NCBI GenBank assembly: GCA_015183035.1
Contig: JACZZP010000002.1
Location: 558,001-622,000, forward strand
Source of the DNA: Meloidogyne chitwoodi
Lineage: Eukaryota > Nematoda > Chromadorea > Rhabditida > Meloidogynidae
Direction of reading: 5' to 3'
DNA: 64,000 nucleotides
Made by a program: the position numbers and the translations under genes. Of the stretch, positions 47,501-59,788 are shown in pieces (within the stretch, counting starts at the first letter, position 1; every line of letters starts with the position of its first letter). The notes below the pieces were generated by a model, which saw nothing but the letters and a program-made list of their open reading frames with translations, was not told where the DNA came from and did not search any database.

Positions 47501-48347
47501 TGTTAGCATGGAAGCTATAAAACAATTGAGGAGAAATATGATTTGTATATATTTTTTTTTGAATTTATTTAATTTAAATATTAATATTTAGCTGACACTG
47601 GTTTAATTGTTATTGGAAGTGCAAATCATAATTTGTTAGTTTCTGAAGCAAGATTAGCTGTTGAACGTATTACTCAATTTGTTGTTCAAAGAACTATTGT
47701 GGTATTTTAAAAATTAAATTTTTATAAAAAACAATAAAATGTTTCCTTTATATTTAAAAAAATTATTATTTTTAGGAATATACAATCCAATTTTTGAAAC
47801 AAGTAATTTCTGATTTGGGTCCACCTAAACAGTGCCGTGAATTTTTGACTCCTGTCAGTCTTCCTAATATACATGAAATTGATGTTGCTTTTCTTAAACC
47901 GATTGCTACACAGAGAATTAGGAAACCGGCAATGACAGAAAAGAAAACAAAAGAAGAATTGGCAAAGTATTTTTTTAATTTTTCGACTTTTAAAATTATT
48001 TAAAAATTATTTTTTAGTAAAGTAAAAGAACATCTTCATTCACCTTCTTCTGCTAATCCAACCAAATCATCATTTAAACCAACACAAATTGCTTCAAATC
48101 TTCCATCAAATTTAAAACCTATTGCTCCAACAGATACAAAAAGACCTTTAAATACAGCAACACGTTCATTTAGTTTATCAATGAGAAAACCAACAAATTC
48201 AACTAATGATATAAAAATTCCTAGCCCAGAAGCTTTAAATAAAATGCATTTACAAGTTAGGCAAACAAGCCATATAGCATCTTCTAGTCTTCAGGAGACA
48301 ATTAGAGAAGAAGAAGAGGCTGCTGCGGCACTTGCACTTTTAAAATA
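44552..48347 (+). CDS. KANSL3: KANSL3-like protein (NSL complex subunit, hydrolase-like fold)
   Basis: Sixteen exons: 44552..44655, 44698..45056, 45149..45340, 45388..45552, 45649..45780, 45857..46004, 46055..46264, 46322..46604, 46650..46784, 46824..46921, 47050..47251, 47303..47380, 47433..47544, 47592..47701, 47776..47965 and 48018..48347. The N-terminal third is basic and acidic low complexity. The C-terminal half matches the alpha/beta-hydrolase-like core of KANSL3: VSLILVYPQ, IFLAGWGTTCWLNHKV, SKVSGVSGILDFAFP, SRGSVDDEI, THLFVVG-like HTLFVVGEEAG, and TGLIVIGSANHNLLVSEAR. The tail is Ser/Pro-rich and ends in an Ala-rich helix. KANSL3 is part of the chromatin complex carrying the MOF histone H4 acetyltransferase. 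The lipase-type nucleophile elbow is not conserved (GWGTT), as expected for a non-enzymatic member. BMS1 starts 258 bp downstream on the same strand. Confidence 0.82.
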
Positions 48348-48605
48348 GAAATTTTTTTTGATTTTTGAAATTAAATACTTTTTTTATGTTTTGAAATATT
48401 CTACTTTTAAACAATTGAAAAAAAAATATCCACTACTGCTACCCATTTTTTGACTGTTTATTTATAATACAAATAAATATATTTATAATAAATTTATTTT
48501 TGTTTAAATTTAAATGTTTTGATTGTTCCAAATATTCTTTTATTTTTTATTTATTTTTGATATTATTTTTTTAATATTACTTTAGTTAATTAATAATTAA
48601 AAAAA

Positions 48606-51600
48606 ATGACTATAAATGATGAAAAGAAACCTCACAGAGGTAAATCTTAAAAAATTTTAATCTAACAATAAGTTTTCTTTTTTTTCAGTTCATAAAACAG
48701 GAAAGAAAATTAAAAAGAAAAATGACCAAAAAATTCCTGCTGAACGCGGAAATAATGCAAAAGGATTTAAATTTCGTTCCGCAATAAAAGCACAAAAATT
48801 AATAAGAAGGTTTTTTTGTTTCTTTTTTTATTTATTTTTAAAAATTGAATATACATATGTATTAAGGGCAGCAGATCTAAGCGAAAAGAAGAAGCATATT
48901 CCGATTATTGAGAGATTAGTGGACACTCCACCTCCTTTGTTTGTTGCTATTGTAGGGCCACCTAAAGTTTGTTTTTCTTTATTCTTTTTTTTTTGAGATA
49001 ATTTATAAATTTAATTTATAAATTTAGGTTGGAAAAAGTCTACTACTTCGTTGCCTAATTAAAAATTATGTTCGTCAATCAATTACAGAGATTAAAGGTT
49101 AAAATATATTTATTTTAAACATTTTTATAATTTAAATTTTATTTTTTAATTTAAAATTTATTTTTAAAGGTCCCGTAACAATCGTAACAAGTAAAAAACG
49201 TCGAGTAACATTTTTTGAAGTTCCAAATGATATAAATGCAATGGTTGATGCAGCTAAAGTTGCAGATTTGGTTAATTTTTTTATTAATAATATTTTAGTT
49301 TAAAAATTTTAAAAAAGCTCTAAAATTATAGAAACTTAAAAATTATGTTTTTTAGGTTTTAATTCTAATTGATGCTTCTTTTGGTTTTGAAATGGAAGTA
49401 TTTGAATTTATCAATATTTGTCAAGTACATGGAATGCCAAAAGTTATGGGAATACTTACACATATGGATAATGTAAAAAAGAATCAATTGAAATCATTAA
49501 AAAAGAAGCTAAAACAAAGATTTTGGACTGAACTTTATCCGGTTTTTATTTTTAATTTAATTTAAATAAAAACGATAAAAACCCCCAAATATTCAACCAT
49601 TTTAATTTAAAAAAATTAAAAAAAATTTTTTTTAATCTTCTTTAAGGGAGCAAAACTCTTTTATCTTACTGGTCTAAAATTTAACAAATATTTACGACAT
49701 GAAATAAAAAATCTTGGAAGGTTTATTTCTGTAGCGAAACTCAGACCTATTCTATGGAGAAATTCTCATCCTTATTTAATTTGTGATAGAGTAGAAGATG
49801 TGACTGATCCTGAGGTTTTTTTAAATTTTTTATTTAATAAAAATAAATAAAACGTTTTTCTAGTCTATTACTCAAGATGCCAAAATTCCTCGTAAATTAT
49901 GTTTTTATGGCTATGTTAGAGGTGTTCATATAAAAAACAATTCGGCTGTTCAGTAAGTTTTTTTAGGAACTTTTTTTTTAATTTAAGGAAAAGTTGTATT
50001 TATTTTAATAAATTTTTTAACTAATTAAAAGTTGTGATTTAACTGAAATCTGATCCTCAATTTCTTAATACATATTTTATTTTTTGTTTATATTTAATAT
50101 TTTTATCTTTTCAGTGTTCCTGGCCTTGGCGATGTTGTTATTAATAATATTTCAATACTTCCAGATCCTTGTCCTTTACCAGAACATCAAAAAAGAAGAA
50201 CTCTTAATGAACGAGAACAGGTTTTTAATTTTTTAAATTTAATTAAAAATATTGAAAAAATTTTTAAAGATAATTTACGCACCCTTTTCTGGACTTGGAG
50301 GTTTAGTTTTTGATCAAAATGCAGTTTATATTGATGTTGGTGTTAGTAATCGTTCTTCTTTTTTGAAGGTTTAAATGTTTGAATTATTTTTTTTTTTTTT
50401 TTTTTAATTTAAAGGATCGAGATGAATTAGTAGAAGCAATTGATCATGTAGATGAACCAATGGATGTAAAAGTTGAAAATGCTTCATTACAATTGTTAAG
50501 TGGTAATCCTGACTTGGAGGTTTATTTATTAATTAAATTTATAAAAATAAATTTGAAGCTAAAAATCTTGTTTCTCTTTTGAATTTTTTAAAACTCATTG
50601 AATTTCTTTTGGTGTTTAACTCTTTGCGTTTTTATTAATTAAAGAATGGATTTATAAATATAAAAAAATTTGAATTATTAATAAAAATATATTTTTACAT
50701 TATATTAAGGTCGACATAAAAAGTGAAATAGACAGTGAAGAAGAAGATGAAAATGATGAGGAAGAAGTTGACGATGAAGAAAATAACGAAAGTGATGATG
50801 ATGAAGAATATGAAAGTTTTAATGAAGAAAATAATATTTCCAATAATTTTGAAACAAACGAAGAAATTAACACATTTTGTGGAATTGCAGAACGTTTAGC
50901 TGGAAATTTTCGTGTTAAGCCTTCACTTAGAATAAATTGGGAAAAACTTGTTTATGAATCTAATGAAGGTTTTTTTATTAAAAAAAATTTTTTTTAATTT
51001 ATTTTAGATGGAATAAAAGATGATAAAACAGTCACAACTTCATTAAAAAAAGACAGAACATTTGGCGGTGGTCTTTTTAAAATTCCTGAAGATGTTTTTA
51101 ATTCAAGAAACAAAATTTATCTTAAAGACAAAGATGATGGCAAATTATGGTCACTTGAGTCATTTAATAAGTCTGATTGTGAGGTTTTGGACTGGAAAGA
51201 TCCTTCGGTTTATTTTATTCTTTTTAATTTATTTTTGTGGTTTTTGAAGGTTAGAAATTTAATTCGTGATTCTTGGGTGACTGGAGAATGGGAATCTGAT
51301 GATGAAGAGGAAAATAAAGATGACAATATTAATAAAATAAAAAAAGGTTTTTTTTTTATTTTAATTTATTTTTTAATTGTTTTTTTATTAAAGATGAATT
51401 AGGAAAAATTATTAAAATTGAGAAAAAAGAAGAATTGTCTTCTGATGACGAGGAAAATAATTATGATTCTGATGAAATGATGGATTTTGACGCAACTATT
51501 AACTCTACAAATTTAAATGAAAAATTATCTAAAGAATTGGATACTGAAAATTTGGGAGAAACTAAAGGTTTTCAGTTGCTTTTTAATTTTTTTTAAATTA

Positions 51601-54391
51601 TATAACTTGAAAGTCTACACTTTTCTCTCATTGACAAAGTGTAGAAAGAATATTTAACCCTTTTAAAAGGGTTAAATATTCTCCCTGGAAAATTGGAAAG
51701 CTGTGAGAAAATCTGGAACTTGTTTTTGTTTCTAAAAATACCCTTTTTCGTTATATTTCCTAATTGTACGAATTCTAATTTAATTATAAATTTTCTTAAA
51801 AGTTTTTTCATATAACTTTAGTGTCCAATTAATTATAAATTTTCTTTTCAATTTAAATATTTTTTTTTTTTAGAAAAAAATCAAAATGAAGAAGCTAATC
51901 CCGATAAAAAAGAAGACAAGAAAGACAGACTAAAACAACTATTCGATGCCGAATTTGATAATACAAATGCAAAATATAATGAATTAAAAGAAGAACTTGA
52001 AAAACAATCAAAGGTTTATTTTTAGTATTTAAATTAATTTAAATTTATTTTTTAGTTAAATAAATCAGCTTTTGAAGACTTGGATGAATTAAAAAGAACA
52101 GAATTGGAAGGTTTTCACCCTGGATTATATGTAAAAATTGAAATTGAAAATATTCCTTCATCATTTGTTGAATGTATGGACCCTCATTTTCCTTATATTA
52201 TTGGTGGTCTTTTGCCTGGAGAACAGAACAATGGATATGTTAAAGTATTTTTTTTAATAAATATTTTTTTTTAATTAAAAGTAGAAAGTCTAAAAATTCC
52301 TAAAAGTGGGGTCTTTGGCCCTTTAACTTTTTAAAGAGGTTATTTTGTTATTTTTTAAATAAAAAAATATTTTTCTTAATTTATTTCCACTAGAAAAAGA
52401 ATTCTTTTTTAATTAAAAAATTTCCCAAAATTTTATTTAATAAAATTTTATTTTCTTTTTTTTTCTCAAGGTAAGAATAAAAAAACATCGTTGGTATGAG
52501 AGAATACTAAAATCCCGTGATCCTTTAATAATTTCTTGTGGATGGCGTCGTTTTCAAACAATGGTAGTTTACTCCGTTTTAGATGATGGTATTATTTAAA
52601 TATTTATTTTTTTTAATTAAATTAAATTTTTTAAGATCACAGACAAAGATTTCTTAAATACACACCTAAAGAAGCTTTTTGTAATGGAATTTTTTGGGCA
52701 CCATTTGTAACCCAAAATACTGGATTTTTGGGATTACAAAATGTTGATGAGAAAATGGTTTATTTATTTATATTTTTTTTTAAATTAAAGAAAAGAAAAT
52801 TTTATTTTTTTTTTAAAGAAATCTTTTCGTATTGCGGCAACAGGTGTTGTATTAGGAGTGGATAAATCAACAGAAATTGTTAAAAAATTAAAATTAATTG
52901 GTCAACCATTAGAAATATTTAAAAAGACTGCTTTTATAAAGGTTTTTTTTTAATTTTATTTAATTTTAAAAAATATAAAAATTAAGGGAATGTTCAATAG
53001 TGCTTTAGAAGTTGCTAGATTTGAAGGTGCTGCTATTCGAACAGTTAGTGGAATACGTGGAATTGTTAAAAAAGCAATAAAAACACCAGATGGAGCATTT
53101 AGAGCTTCATTTGAAGATAAAATTAGACAAAATGGTATTAAATTAAATTTTTTAAATTATTTAAATTAACTTTTCTCCTCTCTAACTAAACCTCTTCCTT
53201 CTTTTATTTAAGATGTAATATTTCTCAAGTCTTGGGTTAATGTTCCCGTTCCTGAATTTTTTGTTACAATGACAGATAAATTGTTACCTTCAATTGAAAA
53301 ATGGTTAGGAATGCGTACTGTTGGAAGACTTAGATATGAATTGGGATTAAAAATTGAACAAAAAGAAGATTCTGGTTTTCACAGAAATTTAAAAAATGTG
53401 AGAGAATATAAAATAAATTTAAATTAAATTTAAATTTATTTTTTCAGCAATTAGCAGAACGTCAATTTATCAAATCAGAATTAATTATTCCAAAAAAATT
53501 ACAAAAACAACTTCCTTACAATTTAAAACCAAAAACAGAAAAATTAACTGATCGTAAAAATGAAAATAAATATTCATCAGAATTAATACAAAAACATACA
53601 GCCTTAATACTTGAACCTAAAGAGAGTAGATTACATGCAATGATGAAAATGTTAAAAACAGTTAGTGAAGATAAGAGAGAAAAAGAAAAGGAAATGAATG
53701 AGGAAAGGCTTAAAAAACGGAAAAAGGTAAAGAATACAGTCATTTTCCGGAAAAAGTTTATTAATTTCTAAAAACATTTTCCGGAAAAAGTTTATTAATT
53801 CCTGAAAAATGTTTATAATTCCTGAAAACATTTTCCAGAAAAGTTTATTAATTTCTAAAAACATTTTCCGGAAAAAGTTTATTAATTCCTGAAAAATGTT
53901 TATAATTCCTGAAAACATTTTCCTGAAAAATTTATTAATTCCTGAAAACATTTTCCAGAAAAGTTTTAAAAACATTTTCCTGAAAAATGTTTATAATTCC
54001 TGAAAACATTTTCCGGAAACGTTTATTAATTTCTAAAAACATTTTCATGAAAAATTTATTAATTCCTGAAAACATTTTCCGGAAAAAAAGTTTATTAATT
54101 CCTAAAAACATTTTCCTGAAAAATGTTTATAATTCCTGAAAACATTTTCCTGAAAAATGTTTATAATTCCTGAAAACATTTTCCTGAAAACATTGGGTTA
54201 ATTGGGATAAATGTTTGAGAGATTTAAAAATTAAAAATTTATTCAAACTTTTATTTAATTTAAAGGAGTTGTCCGAAATTAATGAAAAACGGTTAAAGAA
54301 AATGAAAGAAACAAAAAAGGCTTACTGTAGAAATTTATCAAAAAAAGAACGTAAAAAGATAAAAGATGCTATTGAAACAATTGGAGCTTGA
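48606..54391 (+). CDS. BMS1: BMS1 ribosome biogenesis GTPase
   Basis: A gene of some twenty exons starting 48606..48639 and ending at a TGA at 54389. The GTPase domain is clear: [20 protein letters not shown] (P-loop), [39 protein letters not shown] and ILTHMDNV (the position of the TKxD-like motif). Later come [26 protein letters not shown] and [20 protein letters not shown], which belong to the AARP2CN region. An acidic centre follows ([14 protein letters not shown]), then the conserved C-terminus: [90 protein letters not shown] and [12 protein letters not shown]1 with RCL1 acts in the nucleolus in early 18S rRNA processing (family knowledge). Introns contain a 34-bp palindrome (51648..51681) and a tandem repeat (53740..54190). 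Confidence 0.95.
51648..51681. repeat. Perfect 34-bp palindrome in a BMS1 intron
   Basis: gaatatttaaccctttt followed at once by its exact complement, with no loop. Just upstream, tctacactttt and aaagtgtaga form a second small stem. Confidence 0.9.
53740..54195. repeat. Minisatellite in the last BMS1 intron
   Basis: About fifteen imperfect units of the type aaaacattttccggaaa(a) followed by gtttattaattcctg or gtttataattcctg, unit length near 30-33 bp, some with tcctgaaa or tccagaaa instead of tccggaaa. The same tttccggaaa words appear dispersed at 33.8-34.0, 35.0-35.4 and 55.92-56.0 kb. Confidence 0.9.
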
Positions 54392-54850
54392 AATTAAAAA
54401 ATTATTAATTATTTTTGTTATTTTTTTTAAATAAATTTAATTTTTTTTTAATTCCAATATACCCTAAAAAAGCTAAAAGAATTAATACCATTTATATATC
54501 TTCCCTTCAAAATAAAAATAAAACAATTATTTATAATTAAATACTACAAAAATGTTTTAAAAACAAAACAAAAAAACATTAAAAAAATAAAATGAAAGAT
54601 TAGGCTAATTTAAAAAATAAAAATATATCTTTAAATTAAATACTATAAAAAAATAAATTAATTTTCTTTCGTAAAACATTGCCAAAAAATAAAGGCATTT
54701 ATTTTATATAAAATTAGTAATTGAATGCGATGAGCATAAAAAGGAAAATTTTTAGGAAGAATAAAAATTAAATATACCAAAAAAAATTTTTTTTAATTAT
54801 TTAAATTTTAATTAATTAATTTTAAAAAAATATATTTATTTTAAAAAAAA

Positions 54851-54988
54851 ATGCCTTCATTATTTAATATTTGTAAAATTCTTGAAAATAAAGAAAAAAC
54901 TTTTAAATTAAATAACAGCATTATTGAAACAAATAAATATTGGCCAGCAGATTTAAATAAATTTACAAGGGAAATTATTAAACTATAA
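54851..54988 (+). CDS. Short frame with eh1-like motif, possible first homeobox exon
   Basis: 45 codons from ATG at 54851 to TAA at 54986. The start SLFNICKILE resembles the eh1/TN repressor motif found near the N-terminus of NK and TLX homeodomain proteins. No splice donor links it in phase to the homeobox exon at 55307 (the only GT gives the wrong phase), so the relation is open. It could be a chance frame. Confidence 0.3.
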   Translation: MPSLFNICKILENKEKTFKLNNSIIETNKYWPADLNKFTREIIKL

Positions 54989-55306
54989 CTTAAAAATTAG
55001 GCATTTTAATGAATATTATCTGGGCAGATAGATAATTTTTATTTTAATTTTTTTATTTTTGTTTTGACCCCTAAAAAATAAAAAAAGTCTTATCTTTATT
55101 TATTTTCTTTTATTTTTTTTCATTGGATAAAGAAAAGAAGAAAATAAGAAGAATCGTGTCAAGAGTCGTAAACACTGAGGGCTTTTTTTGGTGTCAGGGT
55201 CAAGGCAAAAAAAAAAAAGACAAAAATTAGTAATAACAAAAAGACTATATTCTACCCAATAATATGCTTAAAATGCCAAATTTAGTTAGATAGTGTTCAT
55301 TTTAAG

Positions 55307-55911
55307 ATATCAACATATTTGGCCAATCAAGAGATTAACAAATAATAATAATTATTATTTTTGGCCTTTAAAAGAAGAATATTTAAATTCTTCACAATTT
55401 TTATTTTCTCAATTTTTTATTTTTAATCGTCCTTTAAATAATTTAATTTTTAATAAAAATATAAAAAGGGAATATTCTTTTGATAGTTTAATAAAAACTG
55501 AATTAATAATGAAAGAAAAAGAATTTAATAAAAATTTGATCAAATCAAAAACAAATAAAATTATTATTAATAAAAAAAGAAATAATTCTTCTCCTTTTAA
55601 AAACAGAAAAAAGAAGTTTGTTAATAAAAGAGCAAGAACATGTTTTACTAAAAAACAGGTTTTTTTATATTTTGAAAAAAAGAAATTTTTTTAAAAGATA
55701 TTTTTGTTGGAACAACATTTTGAAATAACAAAATATTTAGCTTCATCAGAACGTGCAATGCTTGCTAAACAACTAAAAATGGATGAAGCACAAATAAAAA
55801 CATGGTTTCAAAATCGGCGAACAAAATGGAGGTTTTTTGTTTAAATAAAATATTCTCTCCTTCTCTATTTTTAGACGTATTTGTAAACAAGAGTTAGAAA
55901 TAAAAGAATAA
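55307..55911 (+). CDS. NK/TLX-type homeodomain protein (5' end uncertain)
   Basis: Exons 55307..55658, 55698..55831 and 55875..55911. The last part of exon 1 and exon 2 encode a 60-residue homeodomain: [36 protein letters not shown], then helix 3 [15 protein letters not shown]. Asn51 and Arg53 equivalents are present. Thr at homeodomain position 47 (IKTW) is characteristic of TLX proteins, and [12 protein letters not shown] fits ANTP-NK class. The region before is Asn/Lys-rich without a domain, and only eleven residues follow the homeodomain. The exon begins after an AG, so at least one upstream coding exon is missing from this model. A sequence-specific DNA-binding transcription factor, probably developmental, by family. 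Confidence 0.85.
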
Positions 55912-55917
55912 AATAAA

Positions 55918-56010
55918 ACAAAACATCTTCCGGAAAAACCAGAATTTTATGTTTTTACGGAAAGTCAGATTTTATTTCTTTCCGGAAAAACCAATGTATA
56001 CGTTTTCATT
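55918..56010. repeat. Dispersed ttccggaaaaacc repeat
   Basis: Two copies of cttccggaaaaacca about 60 bp apart just after the homeobox stop codon, the same word family as the BMS1 minisatellite. Confidence 0.5.
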
Positions 56011-56177
56011 TATGTTTCTTTTGAAAAAGTTATTTTTTTTTGTATTTTGTTTAATATTAAAAATCAGAATTATACTTTGTTTTTATGTTTATTTAATTAA
56101 AAAAAGCTTAAAAATGCAACACAAGTGCTTTAAATTAAAAAATGCTTAAATTAATAAATTAATTTTATTTTCCAATT

Positions 56178-59100
56178 TTATTTTCGAGTTCCTCTTTTAT
56201 TCCTCTTCTTTTTATTTTTAGAAGTCTTTTGATAAATAGCAACACTTAAAGCAGTTTCAAGCTGAAAAACTTTAAATTTGAATTGCTGAACTTTACGACG
56301 TAAAAGAGCAATTTCACGGTCTTTAGCTTCCTATAAAAAACAAATAAAGTTTTTATATTTTCTTGAAACTTTTTTCTTACCTCATTTTTAATAATTTCTC
56401 CCAAAAAACCATCCAACATAAGTTTATACAACAAATCCTTTTTCCTTTCCTTTGTTGAATTATTCCCAATTAAATTATTATTATTATTTTCTTCTTCTTC
56501 TTCTTTCTTTTTATTATTTTTCTCCTCTTCTTCTTCAAAATTATTTTTTTCTTTAATTTCTTCTTCCTTTTCTTTAATTTCTTCTTCTTCTTTTAAATCT
56601 TTTTCTTCTTCTTCTTCTTCAGAAGTAAATGAAGTATTTAATAATAAATCTTGAATTGCTTTTTCTGCATCAGATGTTAAAGGTGATAAACATTCATTAA
56701 TATTATTATTAATATCAAAATCACCACAAATTGTTTGGTCATCATCTTCTTCTTCTTCTTCAATTATTTCTTCATTATTATCACTAATAATTTCTTCTTC
56801 TTCTTCTTCTTCATTTATATTAACAACACTTCTCCATTCAAATTCTTCATCTTCATCAACATCTTCATTATTTAATTTTACTTCATTTTCTTCTTCTTTA
56901 AATTTCTTCTCTTCTTCTTCGTCTTTTTCTTCTTTTTTCTCTTCAAATACTTCATTTCCTTCTTCTTTTTTTCCTTCAAATTCACCATACATCTTCTCTT
57001 CACTAAAACTCTTCTTTTTATTCCTCTTATTTTCTTCTTCTTCTTCATTTTTTCCTTCATTCCTTCCTTTTATTTCTTCAATTTCTTCTTCTTCTCTCCA
57101 ATTTATTTTTTTATTTTTTTCTTTATTTTTTAAATATTCACTAGTTAATAAATCCAATTCTTTATTTGCTTGTTCTAATGATTCTTTTGAACCTTTTAAT
57201 ACAACAATTTGGAAACCATCACATCTTGGACGACGAAGTTGATATGAAGTTAGACAAAATTTTATCTAAAATTAATAAATTTATTTTATACAAAAAATCT
57301 CGTTATAAGGACACATTAATAAAGACAATGCGATTATAAGGACACCCTTGGACTTGTTCCAAACAAACAATTTCTCTCAGAATCTCTTGGGTGTCCTTAT
57401 AAAGGGAGTTAAGTGTTCGGATATAAGGGAACACTCTCTGTCCCCTTTGGGGGTGCCTTATAAAGGGGGTGGCTATATTATAAATTTTAATTAATTAAAA
57501 ATAATAAACCTTAATTTTAATCATAATTTTAGCAATTTCTTGGGGTACCAAAACTTCCATTTTTGAGTCTTCTTCAATTTTCCCCCAATCATTGCCATTA
57601 TTATCAACACGTCTTCGTCTATCAATAATATTATTATTATTATTAATTGGAATAATATTTGAATTAATATTTAAAATATTATTTCTATTATTATTTGTAG
57701 GTGGTGATGATGTCCATTTTTCAATAAATTCTTTTTGAATAAATAATTTTGCCAAATAAATTTTTCTTTCATTTTTTCCACTAATACGTAAAGTTCTTCC
57801 TTCAATATATTGAGCTTTATTATCTCCAAGAAAGGTTAAATTAACGTCTAATTCTGTCTGAAAAAGATAATAAAGAAGAGAGAAAATTTAATTTAATTTT
57901 ATTTTAATTTCCAAAAATATTTTAAATTTAATTTTATTTAAATTAAAAAAAAAATACCCTTAAAGATTTAATTCTATCTCCTTTAGATCCAAGAACACCC
58001 AAAAAATTAGGATATGGAATAACTACGTCAATTGAAGGTAAAGTTGCTGCTTCATCCAAAGAAGACAAAAAAGTAGTCGTTTTTGGAGGTGTTTTTGTTG
58101 AAGGTGGTAATAGAGGAGGAAGAGGAGGTTGTGTTGTTTCCTCTACTGGAGAATACTTAAGAAAAAATTAAAAAAATTAAAAATTTAATTTTTAAATTTA
58201 AACAAACTCGAAGGTCAAAAATAAGCTTTGAAATTCTCTTTTTAGTTTCAATAACATAACACAATTCTCCTTTTAATAACAAAAAGCGTCCATCTGGCGG
58301 TTTGTTTTCTTTATCCACGATAAAATCGACTCTTGAGGTTCTCTTAAAAAATTAAATTTATTTTATTTTTAATTTTCTCAAAGTTCGAGAAGGGAAATTA
58401 ATCCAAAAATATAGTTTTAATTAAAATAAAAACCTGAATTTCTCTAAATTGTTTCTTTTGTTCTTCACTAAAAGCACTAAAAAGAGGTACTTTAATTCTT
58501 TCCTCAGCCTTAACAGATTTTCCCAAAGCCATAATTCTTTTTTTTCCATCTGCTGGGCCAAAAGGATTTAAATCTAGAGCAATTTGTATTAAATATTTTA
58601 TTTGAAGTCTGGCAGAAGAAATTCCTTCTAATTTAACTCCTTTTAAAATTAAACGGCCAAATCCTTCAGGTATTGAGTCTGTTTGTCCAGAATCCATTAA
58701 AGCAACAACTCCAAAATCTTTCTTAAATTAAATTAAAAAATTAAATTAAAGAAAATATTAAATTAAAAAGAAAACAAACAAACCACAATTTTCTTCAAAG
58801 TAGCCCCATTTCGTCCAACAATATAACCACACTTTTGATTTGGAATTAACATTCTTGTAATAATTCTAAAACGCAAGTTTTGACCATTTTCTTTTTTACT
58901 CGCTTCCTCAGCAAATTTTAAAATTTTAAAAATTTTTTCAAATCGATTACTAAAATTAAAAAGAAATATAAAAAAAAAATAAAATTAAAATATTAACTCA
59001 TTTTCATCTTCAGTACCATTCATTATAATCCATATAGCTTTATTTTCAGCACGAGGCTCAATTAAACAACCCAATTCTTTCCATTTAAGAAAAACATGGG

Positions 59101-59230
59101 AGCTAATATTGTTTATTACTGAAAATTGAATTTAATAAAAAAATAAAAATTTTTAAATAAAATAAAAAATACTATAATCAGCAATTTTTATAGGAATAAT
59201 AATTTCTTCATAAATATTGTAGTCATTCAT
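56178..59230 (-). CDS. Multi-KH-domain RNA-binding protein with acidic region
   Basis: Begins at ATG 59230 (MNDYNIYEE) and stops at 56178. One KH domain is unmistakable: MLIPNQKCGYIVGRNGATLK with the GxxG loop GRNG, followed by a long beta/helix part ending ARLQIKYLIQIAL. A second has VVIPYPNFLGVLGSKGDRIK (GSKG) followed by IYLAKLFIQKEF. A third, degenerate, unit (VLVPQEIAKIMIKIK with no GxxG) ends in FQIVVLKGSKESLEQANKEL. Downstream lies a very acidic, Glu-rich exon (57157 to about 56390) translated from GAA/GAG runs, then a basic coiled-coil-like C-terminus (REIALLRRKVQQFKFKVFQLE) with a KKKRNKRGTRK tail. RNA binding is inferred from the KH folds; the specific orthologue is not recognised. 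Exon ends in the centre were read only approximately. An intron carries family B sequence. Confidence 0.78.
57297..57475. repeat. Family B foldback element in a KH-gene intron
   Basis: Starts ctcgttataaggacac and includes gattataaggacaccc, gggtgtccttataaaggg and ggtgccttataaaggggg, that is repeated ends in both orientations in about 180 bp. Much richer in G and C than its surroundings. Confidence 0.65.
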
Positions 59231-59480
59231 TTTGTGTAATCAATTAATAATTGTATTTATTTAATATTTAATCAGTTATATAATTATAATTGTAGTAATA
59301 AATTATTCAAATAATTTATTAAAATTTATTTTTTATTTTATATATTTATCTAAAAATTGAAAAAAAATAATATTAAGATGAATAGATAAGTCAATACAAA
59401 ACTAAAAAATTATGAATAAGAAAGAACAAATTTGTGACCTTCAAAATATACTTTAAGAAATAGAATTGTAAAGTTCATTG
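59231..59480. other. AT-rich spacer upstream of the KH gene
   Basis: Nothing recognised. It should contain the promoter of the minus-strand KH gene and ends where GC-rich DNA begins abruptly. Confidence 0.5.
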
Positions 59481-59484
59481 CAAG

Positions 59485-59650
59485 GGGTACAGCCCGAAAA
59501 GGTGCCGGCCGACTTGTCGCGGTCCGTTGGCCGCGCAATAGTATGTGAAACAAAGAGAATTAGAGATAAAGTGGAAACTAGAGACTACATGCGGCCAGTC
59601 GGCCGGCGACTTTTCGGGCGTGTCCCCATTGCCGGTTATCGGAACAGGCC
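59485..59650. repeat. GC-rich inverted repeat next to the MULE
   Basis: cccgaaaaggtgccggccgact near 59489 pairs imperfectly with agtcggccggcgacttttcg near 59596-59617, and ggccgcgc/gcggcc words lie between. The GC content is strikingly higher than anywhere else in the window. Either an extra end of the transposon or another element. Confidence 0.65.
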
Positions 59651-59652
59651 TG

Positions 59653-59788
59653 TTCAGTACTGCCAGTTCAGTACTGCCACTTCAGTCCCGCCACTTCAGT
59701 ACGAGCCAGTTCAGTCCCGGGCCATTTCAGTCCCGCCATTTCAGTACCGCCAGTTCAGTCCCAGTACAAAAGGGGCCATTTCAGTACC
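59653..59788. repeat. Left terminal inverted repeat of the MULE
   Basis: Runs from ttcagtactgccagttcagt to gccatttcagtacc. About eight ttcagt units at 13-18 bp spacing. Confidence 0.88.

Noticed and set aside
53652..53975. Minus-strand frame with repeated KMFSGI units
   Set aside because: Translation of the intronic minisatellite of BMS1.
56878..57060. Lys-only frame overlapping the acidic KH-gene exon
   Set aside because: Alternate frame of GAA/GAG runs; the Glu-rich frame is continuous with neighbouring exons.
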